A stretch of 64,000 nucleotides of DNA. Source: JAGXQV01 sp964527565. Lineage in GTDB: Bacteria > Pseudomonadota > Gammaproteobacteria > Burkholderiales > Sulfuricellaceae. The notes under the pieces are model-generated. The model saw nothing but the letters and a program-made list of their open reading frames with translations, was not told the origin of the DNA and did no database searches. The DNA lies in contig CAZGOY010000010.1 in assembly GCA_964527565.1 (NCBI GenBank), positions 1 to 64,000 of the forward strand. Direction: 5' to 3'. Positions 8,149-15,957 of the stretch are shown piece by piece; within the stretch, counting starts at the first letter, position 1; each line of letters opens with the position of its first letter. Position numbers and translations under genes: made by a program.

Positions 8149-8639
8149 ACATTTTCCATCTGATCGAGATGCTGTCGGACGCCAGGGTCGAATATGTGGT
8201 CGTCGGCGGTTTGGCGGTTGCGCTTCACGGCTACCAGCGCGCCACGCTCGATGTGGACGTCGTGCTGGCCATGAATCCTGAAAATCTCAGGACTTTCATT
8301 GCTTGCGCCAAGTCGGCGGGATTACGCTCACTGGTTCCGGTGGCGATTGATGACCTCGCACAACCCGCCCTGCTCGAAAAGTGGTATCAGGAAAAGGGAA
8401 TGCTGGCATTCGCCCTGCGCGGTGCCGATATGACAACGCCAGTGATCGATGTCCTGATCAGGCCCGTGGTCGATTTTGCGGCCTTGCGGCGCGATGCCGC
8501 ACTGATAAAAGTGGGGAATCTCGCGGTGCCCATCGCATCAATCGAGCATCTGATCGAGATGAAGACCGGGACGGGACGCAGCAAGGACGCCATTGACATC
8601 GAGGCGCTGCGCAAAATTCAAATGGGAGAAACGCCGTGA
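8145..8639 (+). CDS. nucleotidyltransferase-fold protein (AbiEii/MNT-like)
   Basis: The 164-residue product has the minimal nucleotidyltransferase signature VVGGLAVALHGYQRATLDVD (residues 18-37), that is GG...hG..R.T.D.D, followed by an acidic IDVLI strand that would supply the third carboxylate. Families with this core include AbiEii-like toxins, MNT proteins of HEPN/MNT modules and small orphan nucleotidyltransferases. It starts at GTG inside the stop of the response regulator (a four-base overlap) and ends overlapping the next small gene, so it is firmly part of the signalling transcript. Whether it is a toxin, an AMPylase or a regulator of the kinases cannot be told; its setting is unusual. 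Confidence 0.75.
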   Translation: MNIFHLIEMLSDARVEYVVVGGLAVALHGYQRATLDVDVVLAMNPENLRTFIACAKSAGLRSLVPVAIDDLAQPALLEKWYQEKGMLAFALRGADMTTPVIDVLIRPVVDFAALRRDAALIKVGNLAVPIASIEHLIEMKTGTGRSKDAIDIEALRKIQMGETP

Positions 8640-8839
8640 ACGGAGAAGAAAACCTTCGTCTTCTGGAGCAAATCGACGCGCATCGTCGCTTCTTCCTTCA
8701 AGCCTGTCTGGATAACCCCGCTCTATTGGCCAAGGCAGAACCCCGCGTTCGCTGGATGCTGGGCGTTGAAATTCCCTTTTCCGGCATGGAAAGGGAGGCG
8801 GGCCGTACATCGGATAGCGCTTCGCCCCTCCCATCATGA
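8636..8839 (+). CDS. small hypothetical protein between nucleotidyltransferase and HD-GYP genes
   Basis: A 67-residue protein starting at GTG and overlapping both neighbours by four bases, an arrangement that argues it is translated. The first 45 residues look helical and charged (EENLRLLEQIDAHRRFFLQA), the rest is Ser/Pro/Arg-rich. No family recognised. It could be a partner of the nucleotidyltransferase, since such enzymes are often encoded with a small helical protein, but it lacks the HEPN motif R-x4-6-H. It might also be the remnant of an N-terminal domain of the following protein. Confidence 0.5.
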   Translation: MNGEENLRLLEQIDAHRRFFLQACLDNPALLAKAEPRVRWMLGVEIPFSGMEREAGRTSDSASPLPS

Positions 8840-10656
8840 TCAAGGCAGACAACTTTCTCAAGCCCGCCTGGGCGCGCCGCCAGATTGAGCTGGCGCTTCC
8901 CCTGTTGCCGCCCGGTGTCGGTGTGGCGTTGCAACTGGGAGAGAAACGCTTGGTCGAGATAGGCGATGCCGACCGCCTGGTTGAGCGCGCTACGGGCGTG
9001 CTGGCTTTCCCCCTGGTGCTGGAAGGCGAGCGGGTGGGGGTGCTGCTGCTGGGCACGCTTGCGGAGAGTGAAGCGGTGTCCGCGCAAATCTGCGGCAGCT
9101 TCCTGTTGCACGCCTTGCAAGGCATGCTCGAAGCGGAATACGGGCGCCGCTCGGTCGCGCGTGAAACGCTCGAAAGTTACCGCGAAATGGCCTTGCTGCA
9201 ACGCGCCGTCACCGACCTCAACCATTCACTCAAGCCTGCTGCGGTGGTTGCCGCTCTGCTCAAGGAATTTGACGGGCACAGGAATGTGGCGGATTACGGC
9301 GCGGTGTTTTTGCGTACCGCCGCCCAAGGCGGTTACGAGCAGGAACTGGCTTTCGGTGCGGACGCCAGCGAAGTCTTCGCCAGAATCAAGAGCAGCCGTT
9401 TGTTTGCCGAAATCGCCCCCCGTGAAACCGGTGACATTCTCAACGACTTGCCGTCCTCGCCGCTGTGGTCGGGGGAGGTGCCCGATTTGCAGGCCCTGCT
9501 GTGGCTGCCCCTGGCTTCTCATGGAGAGCAGCTCGGCGTGCTGGTTTTGGCCTCCCGCCATGCCGAAGGGTTTAGCGCGGGCGATCTGAAACGCGCGCAG
9601 ACCCTTTCATCCGTTGCCGCTACTGCCTTGCGCAATGCCCAGCTTTACGCCGCCGTGCAAAACATGTTCCAGTCTTTCGTCCGGGTGATTGCCACCGCGA
9701 TTGACGCCAAATCGCCCTATACTGCAGGGCATTGCCGCCGCGTCCCGGAAATCGCCCTGATGATCGCGGAAACGGCCCACCGCATGGACGACGGCGCATT
9801 CGCCGATTTCGTGCTCGACGAAAACGAGCGCAATGCCCTGGAAATCGCAGCCATGCTGCATGATTGCGGCAAGGTGGTCACGCCGGAATGGGTGGTGGAT
9901 AAAGCCACCAAGCTGGACGCCATCGTCAACCGCATCGAACTGGTTGCCCTGCGTTTCGAGTTGTTGCGCCGCGACGCCCGGATAGACCACTTCCGTGCGC
10001 TGGCGGAAGGTGTGGAGGCGGAATCCGCCGAAACTGTTTACCAGGAACGCTTGCGCCAACTCGACGATGATCTTGCCTTTCTCGAAAAATGCAATGCGGG
10101 CGGCGAGTTCATTTCCGACGCGCATGTGGCGCGCATCCACGGCATCGCCCGGGGGCATTGGCGCGATGCCAAAGGCAGCGCCCATCCCCTGCTAAGCGAA
10201 AACGAGGTTTATAACCTGTGCACCCCGCGCGGCACGCTGAATCCAGATGAGCGCAAGATCATCGAGGATCACGCCGTCCACACCATCAACATGCTGTCGC
10301 AGATCGACTTTCCCCGCGCCTTGCGCAACATCACGGAATATGCCGGCGGCCACCACGAGCGCATGGACGGCAGCGGCTATCCGCGCGGCCTCAAGCGCGA
10401 CGCTATTTCGATTCCGGCGCGCATCGTCGCCATCGCCGACATCTTTGAAGCGCTCACCGCGCCCGATCGCCCCTACCGCAAGCCCGGCACCCTGAACTGG
10501 GCCATCGGCGTCATGCACCGCATGAAGCTCGACAACCATATCGACGGCGAGTTGTTCGACCTGTTTCTTTCCGAACGGATTTTCGCCGCGTATGCCGGTA
10601 AACATCTCGCGCCCGAGCAGATCGACGAAGTCGATATCGGGCGTTACCTGGGATGA
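8836..10656 (+). CDS. GAF-HD-GYP cyclic-di-GMP phosphodiesterase-like protein
   Basis: Cytosolic protein of 606 residues. A GAF-like region spans roughly 110-275. The HD-GYP part follows: GHCRRV, the catalytic pair H342-D343 in AAMLHDCGK, then HHERMDGSGYP at 506-516 and the downstream PARIVAIADIFEALT. HD-GYP proteins hydrolyse c-di-GMP to pGpG or GMP at a two- or three-metal site. About 100 extra residues lie between HDxxK and HHE compared with the compact HD-GYP encoded at 25324-26442. No receiver domain is present, so it would be controlled through GAF or by the response regulator encoded just upstream. All motif residues look intact, so it should be active. Confidence 0.9.
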   Translation: MIKADNFLKPAWARRQIELALPLLPPGVGVALQLGEKRLVEIGDADRLVERATGVLAFPLVLEGERVGVLLLGTLAESEAVSAQICGSFLLHALQGMLEAEYGRRSVARETLESYREMALLQRAVTDLNHSLKPAAVVAALLKEFDGHRNVADYGAVFLRTAAQGGYEQELAFGADASEVFARIKSSRLFAEIAPRETGDILNDLPSSPLWSGEVPDLQALLWLPLASHGEQLGVLVLASRHAEGFSAGDLKRAQTLSSVAATALRNAQLYAAVQNMFQSFVRVIATAIDAKSPYTAGHCRRVPEIALMIAETAHRMDDGAFADFVLDENERNALEIAAMLHDCGKVVTPEWVVDKATKLDAIVNRIELVALRFELLRRDARIDHFRALAEGVEAESAETVYQERLRQLDDDLAFLEKCNAGGEFISDAHVARIHGIARGHWRDAKGSAHPLLSENEVYNLCTPRGTLNPDERKIIEDHAVHTINMLSQIDFPRALRNITEYAGGHHERMDGSGYPRGLKRDAISIPARIVAIADIFEALTAPDRPYRKPGTLNWAIGVMHRMKLDNHIDGELFDLFLSERIFAAYAGKHLAPEQIDEVDIGRYLG

Positions 10657-10663
10657 AACGCGC

Positions 10664-12757
10664 ATGAAGGGCCTTTTCCGCTCACGTTTGTTCGTGCGTG
10701 CCTTCACCACCACCACGGTGGCCGTCGCGCTCCTGTTTACCGTTCTTTACGCGGTATCGGTGCCGTTCATTGAAACCTCGGTGGAAAACATCGAGGAGCG
10801 TGCCGCGCGCACGGTGCTCGACAACGTGTACGAAATGGTCGAGCAAATCGAGCGGAACCTGGAAAGCCGCCGTGATTCCCTCGTGGAGGCGCGCAAACAG
10901 GAATTGCGCGACATTGTTTCCGTGACGGAATCCCGCGCCCTTCGCCTGTTGCAGGAGGTGCATGCCGGTCGGCTGGACAAGGTCCAGGCTAGGCAGCGCC
11001 TGCTCAACGAACTGCGCGACATCCGCTACGGCCAGGGCGACTATGTATGGGCGTCCGACTACGGTTCGGTGCTGGTATCCCATCCCGATTCCAAGCTCAA
11101 TAACGCGGATTTTTCGCAAAAGCGCGACACGCGCGGCAACCTGATCGTGCCGCCGATGGTGGCGGGGGGGCGCGAAAACGGTGAGGGATTTCATTCCTAT
11201 TGGTGGCGCCGCCTGGGGGAAGAGCAGCAGATCGAGAAACTGTCCTATTACCGGCACCTGCCGGAATTTGAACTGGTGATCGGCACCGGCGTGTACATTG
11301 ACGACATCGAAAAGATGCTCGAACAGCGGCGCGCATCGGCCATCGACGAACTGCGCCAGCGCCTGAAAAAGCTGCGCATCGCCAAAACCGGTTATGTCTA
11401 CATCTTCGACAGCCGGATGCACATGCACATCCACCCCAACGCCAATATCGAGCACACCGATGTCACCACGCTGCTCGAACCGGTGAGCGGAAAACCCATC
11501 GGCACGATCGTCATGGGCGTCGCCGACCGCCCGGAAGGGGTGCGCTACAAGTGGGATCATCCCGCCGACCCCGGCAGGTATGTTCATGACAAGATTTCCT
11601 GGGCGCGTTACTTCAAGGGGTTCGACTGGTACGTCGCCTCCTCGGTGTATGTCGATGAATTGCAGGAAAGCGCGCGCACCCTCAAGAATCGCCTGCTGGC
11701 GGCGTTTGCCGTGACCCTGCTGCTTTCCGTCGCGCTGGTCTACCTGTTCATCAAGCGGCTGGTCGATCCGCTCAAGCGCCTGGCCGAAACCGCGTATCAG
11801 GTCCAAAGCGGCGACCTTGCCGCCCGTTGTGAGCTGCGGCGCGACGATGAGATCGGCGTGGTGACGCTGGCCTTTAACGGCATGGTGGAGCGTCTGCAGG
11901 ATAATATCGGCCATCTCGATGCCCGTGTCCGGGAACGCACCGCCGCGTTGGAAAAGGCTTACGAGGAGCTCAAGGAACTCGACCGCCTCAAGTCGGACTT
12001 TCTCTCCAACGTCTCCCACGAGTTGCGCACGCCGATGACTTCCGTCTTCGGCTTTGCCAAGCTGGTGAAAAAAAAGCTGGAAGAGGTGATCTTTCCCAAG
12101 GTGTCGGCGGACCCAAAAGCGGACAAGGCGATTTTTCAGGTGCGAGAGAATCTCGACATCATCACGCACGAAAGCGAACGCCTCACCAAACTCATCAATG
12201 ATGTGCTCGACAGCGCCAAGCTGGATGCCGGCAAGGTGGAGTGGGATTTCAAACCGCTTGCTCCCACTTGGCTGCTGGAGCGTGCCGCCGCCGTTACCGC
12301 TGTGCTGCCGGAGCAGAAGGGGTTGGCGTTTTCCTACGCGTGCGCGGCGGATCTGCCCGCCGTGTCCTGTGACGAGCACCGTCTGCTACAGGTGCTCATC
12401 AATCTCATTTCCAACGCTGTCAAATTCACCGCGCAAGGCGGCGTCACCCTGTCCGCCGAGGAGAGTGGAGGCTTCATCCGTTTTTGCGTGTGCGATACCG
12501 GTGCGGGCATCGCCCCGGAAGACCGGGAAAAGGTGTTCGACAAATTCTGCCAGATCGGCGACACCCTTACCGACAAGCCGCAGGGAACCGGCCTGGGGTT
12601 GTCGATCTGCCGGCAAATCGTCCAGCATCATGGCGGTGAAATTTGGCTGGATTCCGAATTGGGTAAAGGCTGCTCTTTCTATTTTACTATTCCGATCGAT
12701 GGTTCCCCCGGTTCTGTAAACCGCCGGGAGCCTGTCGAGTCTCCCGGCGCACCCTGA
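10664..12757 (+). CDS. membrane sensor histidine kinase with Cache and HAMP domains
   Basis: Sensor kinase of 697 residues, taken from ATG 10664, seven bases after the HD-GYP stop. One helix at about 12-35, a periplasmic region to about 343 with two repeats of the Cache type (GDYVWASDYGSVLVSHPD and TGYVYIFDSRMHMHIHP), a second helix about 344-363, HAMP to about 417, a coiled linker, H452 in NVSHELRTP, then HATPase motifs NLISNAVKF, DTGAGI and GTGLGLSI. Cache domains bind small organic ligands outside the cell. No receiver domain; the cognate regulator may be the one encoded at 7768. Its stop overlaps the next kinase gene by one base. Confidence 0.92.
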   Translation: MKGLFRSRLFVRAFTTTTVAVALLFTVLYAVSVPFIETSVENIEERAARTVLDNVYEMVEQIERNLESRRDSLVEARKQELRDIVSVTESRALRLLQEVHAGRLDKVQARQRLLNELRDIRYGQGDYVWASDYGSVLVSHPDSKLNNADFSQKRDTRGNLIVPPMVAGGRENGEGFHSYWWRRLGEEQQIEKLSYYRHLPEFELVIGTGVYIDDIEKMLEQRRASAIDELRQRLKKLRIAKTGYVYIFDSRMHMHIHPNANIEHTDVTTLLEPVSGKPIGTIVMGVADRPEGVRYKWDHPADPGRYVHDKISWARYFKGFDWYVASSVYVDELQESARTLKNRLLAAFAVTLLLSVALVYLFIKRLVDPLKRLAETAYQVQSGDLAARCELRRDDEIGVVTLAFNGMVERLQDNIGHLDARVRERTAALEKAYEELKELDRLKSDFLSNVSHELRTPMTSVFGFAKLVKKKLEEVIFPKVSADPKADKAIFQVRENLDIITHESERLTKLINDVLDSAKLDAGKVEWDFKPLAPTWLLERAAAVTAVLPEQKGLAFSYACAADLPAVSCDEHRLLQVLINLISNAVKFTAQGGVTLSAEESGGFIRFCVCDTGAGIAPEDREKVFDKFCQIGDTLTDKPQGTGLGLSICRQIVQHHGGEIWLDSELGKGCSFYFTIPIDGSPGSVNRREPVESPGAP

Positions 12758-14658
12758 TGCCGACATCCACCTTGCCCCGTAAGCAGCATTTTGCCTTTGT
12801 GCGGGGCAGCTCTTGGTGCAAGCCGACGCTTGGCTGGCTGGCGGTGGTGCTTTTGTTTCAGGCTACCGCCGTCCCGGCGGCCAATATCCCGGTCACCTTG
12901 CAACTGCGCTGGCTGCACCAGTTCCAGTTCGCCGGCTATTACGCGGCCATGCATAAGGGCTTCTACCGGGAAGCGGGGTTGGACGTCACGATCAGGCAGG
13001 GCGGCCCAGGCGTCGATCCGGTAGGGGATGTCCTGTCGGGAAAGGCCGATTTCGGCGTTTCCAATTCCAGCCTGGTGATCGATTACCTCAATGGCAAGCC
13101 GGTGCTGCTGCTGGGTCCGATTTTCCAGCATTCCCCCAGCATCCTGCTGATGCGCAGCCGTGTCGAGCGTCCGGTCGATCTGGTCGGCGCCGGGCCGGTG
13201 GCACTGATGGGCGGCGACCAGGATGTCGAATTGAAGGCCATGTTCCTCAATGAGGGTATCCCGCTGGAAAAAATGCAATTCGTACCCGACGACCGCCACC
13301 TCGACGACCTGATCGAAGGGCGGGTGGCCGCGCTTTACGCCTATCTTTCCAACGAGCCGTTTACCCTGGAACAGAAGGGCATCCCCTACAGCGTTCTCAG
13401 GCCGCAGACCTATGGCATGGATTTCTATGGAGATGCGTTGTTTACCCGGCAGTCACTGGAGGAAGCGCGTCCCGGCGTTGTCGCGGCCTTCCGCGAGGCT
13501 TCGATTCGGGGGTGGGGCTACGCCCTTGCGCATCCCGATGAAATCATCGAACTGATCCTCGAACGCTACAACACCCAAAACAAAAGCCGTGCCCATCTGC
13601 TGTTCGAAGCCAGGACGCTGAACACCCTGATCAACCCGGATGTGATCCAGATCGGCCACAGCAACCCAGGGCGCTGGCAACATATCGCTGAAAGCTATGA
13701 GCGTTTCGGTGTCGTCAAGATCGCCCGGAAATTGGATGGGTTTTTCTACGAGCCCGACCGCAAGGTCGATCTCACCTGGTATTACCTCTATCTGGCGATT
13801 ATTCTCACCGGGCTGATGGTGGTGGGCGGCATCGCCTTTTACATACACCGCCTCAACCGGCGCCTCGATATTCGCGTCAAGGAACGCACCGCCGCGCTGG
13901 AAAAGGCTTACGAGGAGCTCAAGGAACTCGACCGCCTCAAGTCGGACTTTCTCTCCAACGTCTCCCACGAGTTGCGCACGCCGATGACCTCGGTTTTCGG
14001 TTTTGCCAGGCTGGTAAGGAAAAAGCTGGAAGACGCGATTTTTCCCAAGGTGGCGGCGGATGAAAAAACCGCGCGCGCAATCTCCCAGGTGCGCGAAAAT
14101 CTCGACATCATCACCCAGGAAAGCGAGCGTCTCACCCGGCTCATCAATGACGTGCTCGACAGCGCCAAACTGGAAGCCGGCCAAATGGAATGGGACTTCG
14201 CTGCGGTAAGCCCGCGCGGCCTGATCGAGCGAACCATCGCCGTCACCGCCCCGTTGGCCGGGCAGAAAGGCTTGGCGCTGGAAAGTGAGATCGCCCCTGA
14301 CCTGCCCGCTGTCCGGGGTGATGAAAACCGCCTGCTCCAGGTGTTGATCAATCTGGTCGGCAACGCCGTCAAATTCACCGACCACGGGCAGATCAGCCTG
14401 CGTGCCGAACGGCAAGGCGCTTTCGTCCGCTTCAGCGTCCAGGACAGCGGCTGCGGCATTGCCGAAGAAGATCGGGGCAAGGTGTTCGACAAATTCAGGC
14501 AGATCGGCGACACCCTCACCGACAAACCGCACGGCACCGGCCTGGGGCTATCGATCTGCCAGCAGATTGTCCGGCATCATGGCGGAGAAATCTGGCTGGA
14601 GTCCCAGCCCGGCGCAGGGAGTGTCTTTTTCCTGACTGTTCCAGTCCACGCCCATTAA
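12757..14658 (+). CDS. sensor histidine kinase with NMT1/THI5-type periplasmic binding domain
   Basis: A 633-residue kinase whose sensor is a whole solute-binding protein. After a signal segment (hydrophobic about 26-42) comes an NMT1/THI5/SsuA-like domain, seen in LQLRWLHQFQFAGYYAAMHKGFY and GKADFGVSNSS, a fold known to bind thiamine precursors, sulfonates and similar small molecules. One helix (about 345-367), a coiled coil, H404 in NVSHELRTP, and HATPase motifs NLVGNAVKF, DSGCGI and GTGLGLSI follow. The kinase core is nearly identical in DNA to that of the preceding gene. It is the last gene of the plus-strand signalling block and ends tail to tail with the cupin gene. Confidence 0.92.
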   Translation: MPTSTLPRKQHFAFVRGSSWCKPTLGWLAVVLLFQATAVPAANIPVTLQLRWLHQFQFAGYYAAMHKGFYREAGLDVTIRQGGPGVDPVGDVLSGKADFGVSNSSLVIDYLNGKPVLLLGPIFQHSPSILLMRSRVERPVDLVGAGPVALMGGDQDVELKAMFLNEGIPLEKMQFVPDDRHLDDLIEGRVAALYAYLSNEPFTLEQKGIPYSVLRPQTYGMDFYGDALFTRQSLEEARPGVVAAFREASIRGWGYALAHPDEIIELILERYNTQNKSRAHLLFEARTLNTLINPDVIQIGHSNPGRWQHIAESYERFGVVKIARKLDGFFYEPDRKVDLTWYYLYLAIILTGLMVVGGIAFYIHRLNRRLDIRVKERTAALEKAYEELKELDRLKSDFLSNVSHELRTPMTSVFGFARLVRKKLEDAIFPKVAADEKTARAISQVRENLDIITQESERLTRLINDVLDSAKLEAGQMEWDFAAVSPRGLIERTIAVTAPLAGQKGLALESEIAPDLPAVRGDENRLLQVLINLVGNAVKFTDHGQISLRAERQGAFVRFSVQDSGCGIAEEDRGKVFDKFRQIGDTLTDKPHGTGLGLSICQQIVRHHGGEIWLESQPGAGSVFFLTVPVHAH

Positions 14659-15101
14659 GGTTTCGCCGCCGCATTGAATTCCGCCTCTTTCAGCGTCAGG
14701 GGGCGCTGCGTCGAGCCTGCATAGAATACGACCAGCTTGACCGTGCCGTTGCCCACGTTGCGGCCGTTATGGAGGGTATCGACCACCTCCGCCAGAGCCT
14801 CTCCCGCATTGATGCGCTTGACCTGACCATCTTTCAGCCGCACTTCCAGGGTACCTTCCAGCACCACTGCAAACGATGGCACCGGGTGCGAGTGCCATCC
14901 GGTCTCTGCGCCCGGCGCAATCTCGACCAGCAGACCGGTGACCTCGGCAGGGCCCTGCGGATACTGGATTGGCTGATTGTTCCAGCTGCTCGTCGTCTTG
15001 AGGATGGGCGTGGCTTTCACCGATGGGGTCGGGTCGAGCGCAAACGCTGCAAAAGGGAACCACAGGCAGGCGATGCCGAGTACTAATTGATGCTTCTTCA
15101 T
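14655..15101 (-). CDS. exported cupin-domain protein
   Basis: Small secreted protein of 148 residues with a clear signal peptide (MKKHQLVLGIACLW... ending at AFA-LD). The cupin motif 1 is seen in GAETGWHSHPVPSFAVVLEG, with two His and a Glu, and motif 2 in GEALAEVVDTLHNGRNVG with one His; together they would hold a metal ion in a small beta barrel. Reaction unknown; some relatives are annotated as periplasmic quercetinase-like proteins. It overlaps the converging kinase gene by four bases and is followed on the same strand, upstream, by a toxin-antitoxin pair that is probably unrelated. Confidence 0.82.
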   Translation of the reverse strand: MKKHQLVLGIACLWFPFAAFALDPTPSVKATPILKTTSSWNNQPIQYPQGPAEVTGLLVEIAPGAETGWHSHPVPSFAVVLEGTLEVRLKDGQVKRINAGEALAEVVDTLHNGRNVGNGTVKLVVFYAGSTQRPLTLKEAEFNAAAKP

Positions 15102-15122
15102 GATTGAGCAATCTCCCTAAAC

Positions 15123-15452
15123 TCAAACCATCTGAATAACAAGTCTCTTCCCGCAGGCATCCGCATACTTGCGCAAAGTGGCCAAGGAAGGGGAATGCTT
15201 GCGGCTGCCGAGGTTGGATTCGATACGCGCCAGCACCGGCTGCGAAACGCCCATGCGTTTTGCAACATCGGCCTGGGTCAGCCCAGCATTTTTGCGGGCA
15301 TCAAGCAGTGCCGCCAAGGCGGCAAACTCGTCTTCCAGCGCATCATAGGCAGCGCGAAACTCGGGGTCGGTCTCGCAGCGCTTTGCCGCATACGCCTCGG
15401 GGTCGAAGGCAACCGGTTGATAGCAGTCTTCATTCGTGGTTTGCTTCGGCAT
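15123..15452 (-). CDS. HTH antitoxin of a HigBA-like system
   Basis: 109 residues with an XRE-type helix-turn-helix in the second half (GLTQADVAKRMGVSQPVLAR), followed by a helix used for dimerisation and a C-terminal KRLVIQMV strand, the usual plan of HigA-like antitoxins encoded after their toxin. The start lies within the last 23 bases of the toxin gene, so translation is coupled. It would bind and neutralise the toxin and repress the shared promoter, probably at the segment upstream of 15771 that holds the AAAATAGCAAG motif also found before the toxin gene at 20847-21239. Confidence 0.88.
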   Translation of the reverse strand: MPKQTTNEDCYQPVAFDPEAYAAKRCETDPEFRAAYDALEDEFAALAALLDARKNAGLTQADVAKRMGVSQPVLARIESNLGSRKHSPSLATLRKYADACGKRLVIQMV

Positions 15453-15771
15453 GATGAACCTCCTTCAATCTCTGGCGCGCCAACTTCAATTCCTTGAGCG
15501 GCGTCCGTTGAGCCTTCTTGATGAATCCGTGCAGCATTACAATTCGCCGTCCAACCAAGGCACAAAAGAATGCCCGTCCAATTCCTTCTCTACCCTTGGC
15601 GCGAATCTCAAACAAGCCATCGCCAAAGGAGCGGGTGTAGGGCAACCCGAGGTTCGGCCCTGATCCCGCCATTTGCACGGCAATCCGCGTAAAACTGGCG
15701 TTGATGCTGGGCGGCCAGCTTTCTATTTCTGCCTGCACGGATGGGCTGTAGTAACCAAGTGAATATGTCAT
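15430..15771 (-). CDS. toxin of a HigBA-like system (phage Gp49/RelE superfamily)
   Basis: 113 residues of the phage-derived Gp49-like HigB type: the strand GPNLGLPYTRSFGDGLFEIR followed by RAFFCALVGRRIVMLHGFIKK-x-QRTP is the family's core. Members are ribosome-dependent mRNA endonucleases. The toxin gene precedes its antitoxin gene, as in other HigBA pairs. The upstream 186 bases are AT-rich and hold the likely promoter, an extended -10 (TGCTATTTT on the minus strand). Predicted intact and functional, as no key region appears missing. Confidence 0.88.
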   Translation of the reverse strand: MTYSLGYYSPSVQAEIESWPPSINASFTRIAVQMAGSGPNLGLPYTRSFGDGLFEIRAKGREGIGRAFFCALVGRRIVMLHGFIKKAQRTPLKELKLARQRLKEVHHAEANHE

Positions 15772-15957
15772 GCAGTAAAAATAGCAAGCATGGTATTGCC
15801 GATTAAGAGTTCGATTATTAGATGACCGTTACTCAAGAACTGCGGTACAGATTGGTTCCACTTAAGGAAAAGTTATTCATTGGAATGATTACACAATAAT
15901 ATTTTCTCGTGAACACTTCAGCTATAAAATAGCCACCAAGAAGGCTCGATTCTCCAA

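Noticed and set aside
8145..8839. Calling the nucleotidyltransferase and its small neighbour a HEPN/MNT or AbiE toxin-antitoxin pair
   Set aside because: The small protein lacks the R-x4-6-H HEPN motif and an AbiEi-type winged helix, and the four-base overlaps tie both to signalling genes.
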